Shown: one piece after another, positions 8,975 to 16,789 of the stretch
Layout: each line of letters begins with the position of its first letter
Numbering within the stretch: position 1 is the stretch's first letter
From: Oligoflexia bacterium
Lineage (GTDB): Bacteria; Bdellovibrionota; Bdellovibrionia; JABDDW01
Reading direction: 5' to 3'
Length of the DNA stretch: 64,000 bases
NCBI GenBank assembly: GCA_034439615.1
Contig: JAWXAT010000035.1
Span: forward strand, 25,907 to 89,906
Made by a program: the position numbers and the translations under genes
The notes under the pieces: model-generated
What the model was told of the DNA's origin: nothing
Seen by the model: the letters and a program-made list of their open reading frames with translations, nothing else
Databases searched by the model: none

Positions 8975-10263
8975 TGGAAACAAAACTTCTCTCTGAACAT
9001 TACGAAAATCCACAATTTGTAACCCTTGAAGGCTACAAGAAAAACGATGGCTACACGGCCATTAAAAAAGCATTCAAGATGAAGCCTGAAGAAGTAATTG
9101 CGGAAGTAAAAGCCTCAGGGCTTCGCGGTCGCGGTGGTGCTGGTTTTATGACGGGTATGAAATGGGGATTTTTACCTAAAAATGATGAACCTCGTTATTT
9201 ACTTTGTAATGCTGATGAAGGAGAGCCAGGCACATTTAAAGACCGCATGATGATGGAGCGTGCTCCCCATCAATTAATTGAAGGCATGATCATTTCAGCT
9301 TATGCAATTTCATCTAAAAAATCTTACATCTATATTCGCGGTGAATATTATCACTGTTACAAAATTATTGAAAAAGCACTTCAAGAAGCTTACGACGCAG
9401 GTTATTTGGGTAAAAATATTTTAGGTTCAGGTTTTGACCACGATATGGATGTATACCGAGGCGCTGGTGCCTACATCGTCGGTGAAGAGACAGCCCTTAT
9501 CAGTTCTCTTGAAGGTAAAAAGGGTCAGCCAAAATTAAAACCGCCATTTCCTGCTGTTAAAGGTTATTTAACTAAACCTACAATTGTTAACAATGTTGAA
9601 ACTCTTGCAACGGTTACTTGGATTCTCAATAACGGTGCTCAAGCTTTCAGAAAATATGGCACCGAAAAATCAACAGGTTCAAAACTTTATTCAGTCAGCG
9701 GAAATGTGAATAAACCAGGTGTTTATGAGGTTCCACTGGCTTATCCATTTAAAGATCTTTTAGAAAATGAATGCGGTGGGATGAAGCCTGGCTATAAATT
9801 AAAAGCACTCATTCCTGGAGGGCCATCGTGTCCGGTGCTTACTGCTGAAGAAGCCATGCGTGCCACCATGGATTACGAATGCATGCAGACAATGGGTTCA
9901 ATGCTGGGCTCAGGTGGTGTTATTGTTATCGATGACAAACAGTGCATGGTGGATCTGCTCTCAATATTGATGAAATTTTATCATCATGAAAGCTGTGGGC
10001 AATGCACACCTTGTCGCGAAGGCACAGGCTGGCTTGAAAAATTAACTACATCTATTGGTACCGGAAAAGCAAAATTAGCAGAAGTAACATTACTCGACAA
10101 AGTGGCTAGGCACATGATGGGTACAACAATTTGTGCCTTGTCTGATGCAGCGGCTATGCCTGTTATAAGTTTTGTCTCAAAGTTTCGTGATGAGTTTGAA
10201 TTTCATATTCACGAGAAGCGTTGCAAAGTGAAGGGAACATGTCATGCCCAAAATCACCATTAA
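8974..10263 (+). CDS. nuoF: NADH-quinone oxidoreductase subunit F (NuoF), NADH- and FMN-binding
   Basis: 429-residue 51 kDa subunit that oxidises NADH. Near residue 50-65 is the Gly-rich GLRGRGGAGF nucleotide loop; the NADEGEPGTFKDR segment near 80-90 belongs to the FMN/NADH site. The C-terminal SCGQCTPCREGT plus a later Cys (TTICAL) ligates the [4Fe-4S] cluster N3. Length is typical. The 3' end overlaps nuoG by 20 bases, an unusually long overlap inside this operon. Function is certain from motifs and context. Confidence 0.97.
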   Translation: METKLLSEHYENPQFVTLEGYKKNDGYTAIKKAFKMKPEEVIAEVKASGLRGRGGAGFMTGMKWGFLPKNDEPRYLLCNADEGEPGTFKDRMMMERAPHQLIEGMIISAYAISSKKSYIYIRGEYYHCYKIIEKALQEAYDAGYLGKNILGSGFDHDMDVYRGAGAYIVGEETALISSLEGKKGQPKLKPPFPAVKGYLTKPTIVNNVETLATVTWILNNGAQAFRKYGTEKSTGSKLYSVSGNVNKPGVYEVPLAYPFKDLLENECGGMKPGYKLKALIPGGPSCPVLTAEEAMRATMDYECMQTMGSMLGSGGVIVIDDKQCMVDLLSILMKFYHHESCGQCTPCREGTGWLEKLTTSIGTGKAKLAEVTLLDKVARHMMGTTICALSDAAAMPVISFVSKFRDEFEFHIHEKRCKVKGTCHAQNHH

Positions 10264-11740
10264 CGATCAAACCGTCGAAGTCCCCAATGGATGGATGGTT
10301 ATTCAGGCAGCACAAAAATTAAATATTCCCATTGCTCACTACTGTTGGCATGAGGGCTTGAGCATCGCTGGTGCTTGCCGCATGTGTATGGTTGAAGTTG
10401 AGAAAATGCCAAAACTCCAAGTGGCCTGCAATACTCCCATCACTGATGGAATGATTGTTCGTACAGATACTGAAAAAGTTAAAGACGCTGTTAAATGGGC
10501 CCTTGATTTTCATTTGATCAATCATCCACTTGATTGCCCAATTTGTGATCAAGCCGGTGAGTGTAAACTTCAAGACTATTACATGACCTATGGTCTTTAC
10601 ACACCTGAGATGAATCAGGATAAAGTTAAAAAAGAAAAAGTCATCGGTTTAGGTGATCGCGTTGTTTTAGATCAAGAGCGTTGCATTCTTTGCTCACGTT
10701 GCGTGAGATTTACGTCAGAAGTTTCTAAAACTCACGAACTCGGTATTTTTAATCGTGGTGATCGAAGTGTTATTGGCACATTTGAAAATCGCCCGCTCAA
10801 TAATAATTACAGCGTAAATACCGTTGATATTTGCCCTGTGGGAGCACTCACGAGTAAAGATTTTAGATTTAAACAACGCGTTTGGTTTTTAAAAGAATTT
10901 GATTCCGTTTGTAATCGGTGCTCCACAGGTTGCAATGTGACTGTTAGCTATAATCAAAATGGCGTTTTCAGAGTAAAACCAAAAGTAAATCACGAAGTAA
11001 ATGGCTTTTGGATGTGTGATCTAGGACGCGATGTTTATAAACACACCAATAAAGAATACCGTCTTGATCAGGTTGTTGAAAAAAATCATGAGTTAGGGGG
11101 AGCCTCAGTTAAAGGTAAACCCGTAGCTCAAGCGATTCAAGAAATCGCAAAGAGTATGAAAAATCACATTTCTCAACATGGTTCTGAAAGTGTAGCCATC
11201 GTCTTAACAGCTCAATACACTGTTGAAGAATTAGAAACCTTTGTTGAGTTTTTCAGTCAGAAATTAAAAGTAAATCGATTTTACTACTGGAAGAATAACG
11301 AAGAGTCCTTTGATGCATTTGACGGACTATTACTCAGGGGCGATAAAAATCCTAATACCAATGGCCTCATGAAAGTAATGTCGCAGCATAAAATTAAAGG
11401 GTCATGGCAAGATTTTGAAAAAGCAGTCGCTAGTGGTGAAATAAAAATGACTGTTGTTGCGGGCCCCGAAGATCAAGAGGTCTATTCTGATTTAGAGGCT
11501 AAATTACCTGTATTTAAAAAAGCAGGTGAAATGGTTTGGCTCACGAGTTGTAAGAATGAAAAATTTAATGATTTTAAATGGCAAATCCCCATGAAGAGTT
11601 TTGTTGAAAAAGAAGGAACTTTTGTAAACTTCAAAGGAATTGAACAAAAAATTAAAGCCGGCGTAAAAATTATTCCAAGTGCCATTTCATTAAAAGAAGT
11701 GGCCGCAGGCTTGAAAGAAAGTATGGGAGTAGCTCAATGA
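10244..11740 (+). CDS. nuoG: NADH-quinone oxidoreductase subunit G (NuoG), shortened C-terminal domain
   Basis: 498-residue Fe-S subunit of complex I. The N-terminal part has the [2Fe-2S] ferredoxin domain (HYCWHEGLSIAGACRMC, then a Cys in QVACNT), the N5 region (HPLDCPICDQAGEC) and the N4 ligands (CILCSRC, DICPVGAL). The optional N7 site is also present (VCNRCSTGC and a later FWMCDLGR). The molybdopterin-like C-terminal domain is only about 220 residues, against 400 or more in usual NuoG (650-900 total), although a terminal KEGTFVNFKG motif of that domain remains. So the middle of the domain has been lost rather than the end. Stop overlaps the nuoI start. Confidence 0.93.
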   Translation: MPKITINDQTVEVPNGWMVIQAAQKLNIPIAHYCWHEGLSIAGACRMCMVEVEKMPKLQVACNTPITDGMIVRTDTEKVKDAVKWALDFHLINHPLDCPICDQAGECKLQDYYMTYGLYTPEMNQDKVKKEKVIGLGDRVVLDQERCILCSRCVRFTSEVSKTHELGIFNRGDRSVIGTFENRPLNNNYSVNTVDICPVGALTSKDFRFKQRVWFLKEFDSVCNRCSTGCNVTVSYNQNGVFRVKPKVNHEVNGFWMCDLGRDVYKHTNKEYRLDQVVEKNHELGGASVKGKPVAQAIQEIAKSMKNHISQHGSESVAIVLTAQYTVEELETFVEFFSQKLKVNRFYYWKNNEESFDAFDGLLLRGDKNPNTNGLMKVMSQHKIKGSWQDFEKAVASGEIKMTVVAGPEDQEVYSDLEAKLPVFKKAGEMVWLTSCKNEKFNDFKWQIPMKSFVEKEGTFVNFKGIEQKIKAGVKIIPSAISLKEVAAGLKESMGVAQ

Positions 11741-12261
11741 GCGTAGTCAAAAGGCCGAGTGCAAAATCAAAGTGGTACCTCCCAGGTATTCTCACTGGTA
11801 TGGCCATTACAATGAAGCACATGATTTTTAATCTCACGCACAGAAAAGATATCTTTACTATTGAGTACCCTGAAGAAAGATATCCCTACAGTGATCGCTT
11901 TAAAGGGAATCATATTCTCACTGTTAAAAAAGATGGTTCACTTCGTTGTACGGCTTGCATGTTGTGTGCGACATATTGCCCAGCAGAATGTATTTCAATT
12001 ACTGCGGCTGAGCATGATGATCCTAATGTTGAAAAATATCCTATTTCATATGAAATCGATATTTTGCGATGTGTATTTTGTGGGCTTTGTGAAGAAGCTT
12101 GCCCCGTGGATGCGATTCGCATGGGCCCTGAGCACCAAACAGCAGCTATTGCTGGAGAAAATTTCATCTATGATATCAATCGCCTCGCGTATCGACCACA
12201 ACTCAAGGGTGGAACTTTGAGTAAGGTAGATGATGAGGAACGTCGTAAGAAAGGCCTATGA
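11737..12261 (+). CDS. nuoI: NADH-quinone oxidoreductase subunit I (NuoI)
   Basis: 174-residue subunit with two [4Fe-4S] clusters (N6a, N6b). Both ligand sets are canonical: CTACMLCATYCP and, about 40 residues later, CVFCGLCEEACP. The N-terminal amphipathic region (LTGMAITMKHMIFNLTHRK) anchors it to the membrane arm. In most nuo operons nuoH stands between nuoG and nuoI; here nuoG and nuoI overlap by four bases and nuoH is missing. The next gene, a NuoB paralogue, overlaps by another four bases. Confidence 0.95.
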   Translation: MSVVKRPSAKSKWYLPGILTGMAITMKHMIFNLTHRKDIFTIEYPEERYPYSDRFKGNHILTVKKDGSLRCTACMLCATYCPAECISITAAEHDDPNVEKYPISYEIDILRCVFCGLCEEACPVDAIRMGPEHQTAAIAGENFIYDINRLAYRPQLKGGTLSKVDDEERRKKGL

Positions 12262-12743
12262 GCTGGCTGACAACGCGGTATGAAACCATTGTCACACGTC
12301 TTGAAAACAAACATCACTTTCCTTGGGTAATGTCAGAAGGTTGTTGCACAACTGAATTAGAAAATGCAGGGCTGGCAACATACGACTGGCAACGATTAGG
12401 TGTTGATGACATTGCCACAGACCCAAGTCAGTCTAACCTTCTTCTCATTGCTGGATGGATCAACGAAAAACGCGCTGAAGAAATTAAATTTATCTACGAT
12501 CAAATGCGAAAACCAACATCTGTAATTGCTATTGGAGCATGTGTACTTTCAGGCAGCCCCTATAGTTTAACACGCAATAAATCAGAGGTCATCAGGGCGT
12601 CTGATCTTGTTCCTGTCGACATTAATGTTGTGGGTTGTCCTCCAAGACCTGAGGCTATTTTATCTGCGATACTAGAATTGCAGAAAAAACTAAAACCCGG
12701 TCCGTCCGCTAGAGAGGTCTTACATGAAGCCCTCCGAGGTTGA
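12258..12743 (+). CDS. Second NuoB-like subunit (20 kDa complex I / hydrogenase small-subunit family)
   Basis: 161 residues, clearly a paralogue of NuoB. It keeps all four N2-type [4Fe-4S] ligands: C29-C30 (SEGCCTTELENAG), C95 (GACVLSGSPY) and C127 (VVGCPPRPEA). The C30-C95 distance of 65 is the same as in the NuoB at 6272. Between them lies the shared (K/E)FIYDQMR.P segment. It lacks NuoB's N-terminal extension and in the loop after the Cys pair resembles the small subunits of group 4 membrane-bound hydrogenases (EchC, HycG type). It overlaps nuoI by four bases and begins a second set of complex-I-like genes. Role inferred: electron carrier in an additional peripheral module. Confidence 0.85.
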   Translation: MSWLTTRYETIVTRLENKHHFPWVMSEGCCTTELENAGLATYDWQRLGVDDIATDPSQSNLLLIAGWINEKRAEEIKFIYDQMRKPTSVIAIGACVLSGSPYSLTRNKSEVIRASDLVPVDINVVGCPPRPEAILSAILELQKKLKPGPSAREVLHEALRG

Positions 12744-13005
12744 TTTTAATGAAGTAACTGTTCAAAAGCCAATTGAGGTGAATATCAATGAGCTCACCGC
12801 CTTTTTAAAAAAATGGCGCGTAGAACATGATGTGAGTAGTTATCTGGGTGCTATGATGACGACAAAAGGAATGCTGATATTATTATTTTCTCCGCGTTTT
12901 AATAAAGACATCGCTTTTTTAGTTATCGGATCAGAAGCTTCAAAAGCTTTAACTCGAACATTTGAAACCTTAGAACTCGTCATGCCAGTGCAGGGAGTTT
13001 ATTGA
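12724..13005 (+). CDS. Hypothetical small protein in the nuoC position of the second module
   Basis: 93 residues that I cannot assign to a family. It overlaps the NuoB-like gene by 20 bases and shares one base with the next gene (TGATG), so it is part of the operon. In gene order it stands where nuoC stands in nuoB-C-D. The sequence has a mixed alpha/beta look (helix LTAFLKKW, then strands GMLILLF and DIAFLVIG). This could be a reduced NuoC-like domain, but the diagnostic ExxDMFG segment of NuoC is absent. Ribosome binding site AGAGG before the ATG. Confidence 0.6.
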   Translation: MKPSEVDFNEVTVQKPIEVNINELTAFLKKWRVEHDVSSYLGAMMTTKGMLILLFSPRFNKDIAFLVIGSEASKALTRTFETLELVMPVQGVY

Positions 13006-14045
13006 TGTTAGATTCAATCAATGCCTCATTAGCATATGATGGTGATCTGATTGCTTCTGTTCAAATTAAGCGCGGTGCAAATATTCGCCCACTATGGGCC
13101 AAGATGGAATCCCTTCACCCTGAACATATGATTTTATGGGCTGATCGATTTGATAGTCTGTGTCCGATCGCAAGTGAATGGGCACTTTGCCAAGCGCTTG
13201 AAGCTTCAGCAAAAATTAAAATTCCGAAACGCGCACAGTTTGTGCGCACCATATTGTGCGAGATCAATCGACTTGTATGGCTTACGACTTACCTGGGCCG
13301 TTTTACTCATGCTTTAGGTCAACGTGGTTTGACTCAACATGCTCTTCTTTTACGTGAACAAGTTTATCAAAGACAAGAAGAGCTCACCGGTGGAAGAATT
13401 CTTCCTCAAGCGTTTAATTTGGGTGGATGTCGTCGAGAGCTTGCTATTGGTGATGTGCAAAAAGTTAGACAATTCATTCAGGGCTTAAGATTTTCATGGG
13501 AGAAATGGCTCAATCTTGTAGCCGATGATCCGCTCGTACGTAGTCGTCTCACTGGGTTACTCGTGATTCCTCATGAATATATCGAGCGCATGTCTTGGTG
13601 GGGAGTAGTGGGTAAGGCGGGTGGTGTAAATTACGATAGTCGTCGCCATCGTCCTCATGGGGCTTATCCTTTTATTGATTTTACAATTCCTACACGTAGT
13701 GCAAGCGATGCACATTCTCGCTTTGAAGTTGCGATAGATGAAATTAATAATAGTCTTTCGATTATTGAAAACTTGTTGCGCATAATTCCATCAGAAATTG
13801 AACCTACTCCTGAGTATAAAACTTTCTCTCCAGGTTTTTATTTTGGCTCTGCTGAATCAGCAAAGGGGCCTGTGATTAGTGCTCTTGAAGTTACAGATAA
13901 GGGTGTCATCGCTTCGGTTAGACTCTTTACTTCGGGTCAAAGAGTGTGGCCCACTATCGATGAGATGTTTGAAGGTACAAGAGTCGAAGATTTTCAATTG
14001 GCATTAGCATCTTTAGGATTAGATCCTGAGGAGGCTGAACTTTGA
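13005..14045 (+). CDS. Second NuoD-like subunit (49 kDa complex I / hydrogenase large-subunit family), no NiFe ligands
   Basis: 346 residues from the ATG at 13005; GGGAG lies about eight bases upstream, which favours this start over a TTG three bases earlier. Collinear with NuoD: ADRFDSLCPIASEWALC corresponds to TDRLNYCSAPMNNVGFC, RAQFVRTILCEINRL to RAIAMRVVLSELSR-type text, GGVNYDSRRHRPHGAYP to GVNLDLRKAEPYYGYD, and the end DFQLALASLGLDPEEAEL to DVVAALGSLNIVAGELDR. The N-terminal HPATHG quinone loop is missing. Neither CxxC pair that binds NiFe in hydrogenases is present, so it is not a hydrogenase. A degenerate, shortened NuoD paralogue; activity unknown. Confidence 0.8.
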   Translation: MLDSINASLAYDGDLIASVQIKRGANIRPLWAKMESLHPEHMILWADRFDSLCPIASEWALCQALEASAKIKIPKRAQFVRTILCEINRLVWLTTYLGRFTHALGQRGLTQHALLLREQVYQRQEELTGGRILPQAFNLGGCRRELAIGDVQKVRQFIQGLRFSWEKWLNLVADDPLVRSRLTGLLVIPHEYIERMSWWGVVGKAGGVNYDSRRHRPHGAYPFIDFTIPTRSASDAHSRFEVAIDEINNSLSIIENLLRIIPSEIEPTPEYKTFSPGFYFGSAESAKGPVISALEVTDKGVIASVRLFTSGQRVWPTIDEMFEGTRVEDFQLALASLGLDPEEAEL

Positions 14046-14491
14046 TCATGCGTTTAAGTCGTATCATTGCAAATCGCCTCAAAGCACTTAGCCAAGAACC
14101 ATCAGCTACAGTTGAGTTTCCGTATGCGATTCGACATGCACCGCAAGGTGCGCGGGTGAGTTTACGAAATAATTTTTCAGAATGTATAGGGTGTCTTAAG
14201 TGTGAAGCTGTATGCCCTGTTCAGTGTATCGATATTACTTCTGAGAATTTTCCTACTCAAGAAAAAGTTCCTCGCACATCAAAAGGCGTTTTGTTTGAAA
14301 AGCGAGTCACAAGTTATGTGATTGATTTTAATCAATGTGTGAATTGTGGTTTGTGTGTTGGAATTTGCCCAACGGGTAGTTTAACCAACGAGCGCACCTT
14401 TATTACCCCAAGACAAGATGAGCGCCATTTAAAAATAGACCTTGTTCATCGCCCACGTGCCTTGAGAAAAGATCAAGGTTATGAAGATTAA
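14042..14491 (+). CDS. Second NuoI-like ferredoxin subunit, 2x[4Fe-4S]
   Basis: 149 residues with two complete [4Fe-4S] motifs, CIGCLKCEAVCP and CVNCGLCVGICP, separated by about 50 residues as in NuoI and in hydrogenase ferredoxin subunits (EchF, HycF type). Start choice: AGGAGG at 14029-14034 lies seven bases before a TTG at 14042 and thirteen before the ATG at 14048, so TTG is favoured by spacing. TTGA overlaps the stop of the NuoD-like gene. It follows the NuoD-like gene just as nuoI follows the core subunits, and most likely delivers electrons to the NuoB-like subunit. Confidence 0.85.
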   Translation: MIMRLSRIIANRLKALSQEPSATVEFPYAIRHAPQGARVSLRNNFSECIGCLKCEAVCPVQCIDITSENFPTQEKVPRTSKGVLFEKRVTSYVIDFNQCVNCGLCVGICPTGSLTNERTFITPRQDERHLKIDLVHRPRALRKDQGYED

Positions 14492-15494
14492 TCTTTATCC
14501 GTTTGAGAAGCTTGAACAACATAAATTCAATCTTCGTGAAAAATTACATATTCCTGAGAATGTGCAAATTGAAGTTGCTCTTGATCTTGTACACGGACTC
14601 AATGAACTGACACGTTCAGTAGCGCAACTTCATCCGCATAAAATTTCTATCGCTATTTTAGGGCCTCAACCACAACCCATAAAAGATATTATTAAAGGTT
14701 TTAGTACGGAAGGGTTTGTGATTCAGGAACTTCCTGTTTCATTTATGAATCCAGATGAAAAACCATTAGCGGAAGCCTGGGAAAAATTAAAAAAAGACAC
14801 ACTTTTTGTATTGGGTTCTGCGGTAGAACCACTCACAGGTTGCATTTATCCTTTTGAATGGATTCGGCGTGAAGCGCCTAAGAAAAATATTTTTTCACTC
14901 ATGTATTATTCTCCTGATGCTTTAAAGAAAAAATTTATCCTACCAAGTACTCCTTGGGAGGGAATAGTCGCTGATCCACTTTGGGATGAAGAGCATACAT
15001 TGTCGTTGGTCTTAAAAGGTGAGCGTTGTCAGGGTGAGGGGTTACTTTGGGGAGTTGTGCATTTCTCTGAAGAAGGTATTAAGCTATTAGGTGATACGCT
15101 TATGTCAGGCCGAGGTGAAGAATCGTCTCAAACTGAAGATAAAACCTTGGTACAAAGATTTGAAAAAGATCTAAGTAAATCATTAAACAATACGGTTGTT
15201 TTGTTACCCGACGCGTGTGCGAGAATTTTTGATCGAGCTGTATTATTTATCAATGGAGTGAATGGTGATGCGTTGTTACATAAACTCAAAGAATTAGGTT
15301 TTGAAACAATGACGGGTGCAGCTTGTAGTTGGAACAGCCCCTATTTGAATAACTGGCTTCCACCAACAGGTATTAGTATAGAAATGGTGCAAACTAGTCT
15401 GATTGTTCCACTCAAAACACTTCATAATGCTGCATTTTCAACACAGCTTTTAAAGTGTGTCTCTGAACTTCGTAAAATTTCTAATTTCAAATAA
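14481..15494 (+). CDS. Unknown protein with cysteine-desulfurase-like C-terminus
   Basis: 337 residues, last gene of the nuo run, overlapping the NuoI-like gene by 11 bases. The C-terminal 100 residues resemble the end of IscS/NifS-type cysteine desulfurases. FINGVNGDALLHKLKELG is followed by GAACSW (C282, at the place of the persulfide Cys in GSAC), a segment ending MVQTSLIVPLKT in place of the usual RxSxGxxT, and a final helix ending LRKIS. I see no SxHK pyridoxal-phosphate lysine motif; the corresponding region may be around residues 176-194. I infer a degenerate fold-type I aminotransferase relative with no proven enzyme activity. It could supply or receive sulfur or be structural. Assignment is tentative. 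Confidence 0.5.
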   Translation: MKINLYPFEKLEQHKFNLREKLHIPENVQIEVALDLVHGLNELTRSVAQLHPHKISIAILGPQPQPIKDIIKGFSTEGFVIQELPVSFMNPDEKPLAEAWEKLKKDTLFVLGSAVEPLTGCIYPFEWIRREAPKKNIFSLMYYSPDALKKKFILPSTPWEGIVADPLWDEEHTLSLVLKGERCQGEGLLWGVVHFSEEGIKLLGDTLMSGRGEESSQTEDKTLVQRFEKDLSKSLNNTVVLLPDACARIFDRAVLFINGVNGDALLHKLKELGFETMTGAACSWNSPYLNNWLPPTGISIEMVQTSLIVPLKTLHNAAFSTQLLKCVSELRKISNFK

Positions 15495-15586
15495 ATCTGT
15501 TAACTAAATTATCCTGACTCTCAAAAAACTATGGAATTTTTATCTCCATAATCTTGTCATCCACAGTATAGAAGTTTTTAGGCGGT

Positions 15587-16699
15587 ATGGATTATGCTTT
15601 ATTAAGATTCGGGATGTGGAATCAAATAGGTTGGGGATATGTTTTTATATTTATTCAAATTTTAGCAAGTAGTAGCCTTGCTAATATCGATTCACGTAAT
15701 TTTCAACCAACACCGATTTCAGTAAATGAAAACTTCATAGAACAGCAATGCGACAACGAAGAAGTGCTTAGGCGCGTTTGTGGTGAAGGTGGTTTTCGTA
15801 CACCAACAACTTTTGACAGTACCGGTATTGGCTTTACGTATTTACAACTTCGTGAAAGGCAAAATTACCGGTCTTATAAAAAACCTCAAGAAGAATTGAT
15901 ATCAATAGAAGGTGCTCGTCGTTTCAATCAAATCTATAAAAGTGTCAATCAAGAGTATGTTTATTTATTTACTCGACTTGTTCCAGAAAATAGATCCGCG
16001 TTAAATCGTCGACTCGCTGAACTTGGTTTAAGTAGTCGCGAATTTAATAATTATTTTCTGGATAATGGAGAGAAAAATTTCTCGCAAAGAATCCAAGAAA
16101 AATTTTGGCACATTGATCATGCGCTTAGATGCAAAAATCTAAAACATAATCATCAAAATATAAGCCCAGGAGCCTATTATCATCCAGAGTCTCAAACCGT
16201 ATTAGGTAGTACTGCCATGCTCAATGAACCTTTGCTTTCTGAAGCTACTTTGTTTTTTGTTTTAGCCCATGAAATTGGGCATCATTTGGATCCTATCAAT
16301 ATAAATAAAGATTACAGAGTACAAAAAGTTTTTTGGCCAATTGAATCAATTAGATGTTTTGCACAGTCACATTATCTTGGCTCATTTCAAATGGAAGAAT
16401 TTGCCGATTGGGTGGCTTCAATAATTTTAGAACAACGACTGTTAAGAATTGCAGATGCATTGAATAAAAAAAGATATGCTCAAAATGCTGTGAAATTTTT
16501 CTGTGACGGCATCACAAGTGAGTCAACTAATTTTGTGCACCCTCCTAATCGTGATAGAGTCGTAAGATTTTTTCGCCAACCAGGGCTGCGAAAGGCAATT
16601 GGCTGTGTTGGCAAAATCATTGAAAATACTCGCGAAGTACGCGCCTGTGGAGTCGCTTATTCTCAAGATATGCCCAAATTTTCAATAAATCCTAAGTAA
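15587..16699 (+). CDS. Secreted zinc metallopeptidase-like protein (HExxH)
   Basis: 370 residues. The N-terminus has a hydrophobic export segment at about 14-32 (signal peptide or anchor). The zincin motif AHEIGHHLDP lies at 227-236 (H228, E229, H232), and about 38 residues later comes MEEFADWVAS, an ExxxD-type third-ligand motif (E270/E271, D274), as in gluzincins. Five Cys residues outside the signal region fit a periplasmic location. AGGCGG immediately precedes the ATG with tight spacing; an alternative start at 15614 would give a more classical signal peptide. It is the first of two adjacent exported proteins, with the 879-residue gene 90 bases downstream. Substrate unknown. Confidence 0.7.
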   Translation: MDYALLRFGMWNQIGWGYVFIFIQILASSSLANIDSRNFQPTPISVNENFIEQQCDNEEVLRRVCGEGGFRTPTTFDSTGIGFTYLQLRERQNYRSYKKPQEELISIEGARRFNQIYKSVNQEYVYLFTRLVPENRSALNRRLAELGLSSREFNNYFLDNGEKNFSQRIQEKFWHIDHALRCKNLKHNHQNISPGAYYHPESQTVLGSTAMLNEPLLSEATLFFVLAHEIGHHLDPININKDYRVQKVFWPIESIRCFAQSHYLGSFQMEEFADWVASIILEQRLLRIADALNKKRYAQNAVKFFCDGITSESTNFVHPPNRDRVVRFFRQPGLRKAIGCVGKIIENTREVRACGVAYSQDMPKFSINPK

Positions 16700-16789
16700 T
16701 TACATAATCATTAAATATTTCAATGGTTTATGAGATATAAAATTGATTCCAAGCTATTGATTTTATTTAATAAACACCGATAAGTCTGT

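Noticed and set aside
12258..14491. NiFe hydrogenase (Ech/Hyc type)
   Set aside because: The NuoD-like large subunit lacks both CxxC pairs needed for the NiFe centre, and no maturation genes are nearby.
15525..15553. Hairpin TATGGA / TCCATA after the respiratory operon
   Set aside because: Six-base stem with a nine-base loop and no T run after it; not a convincing terminator.
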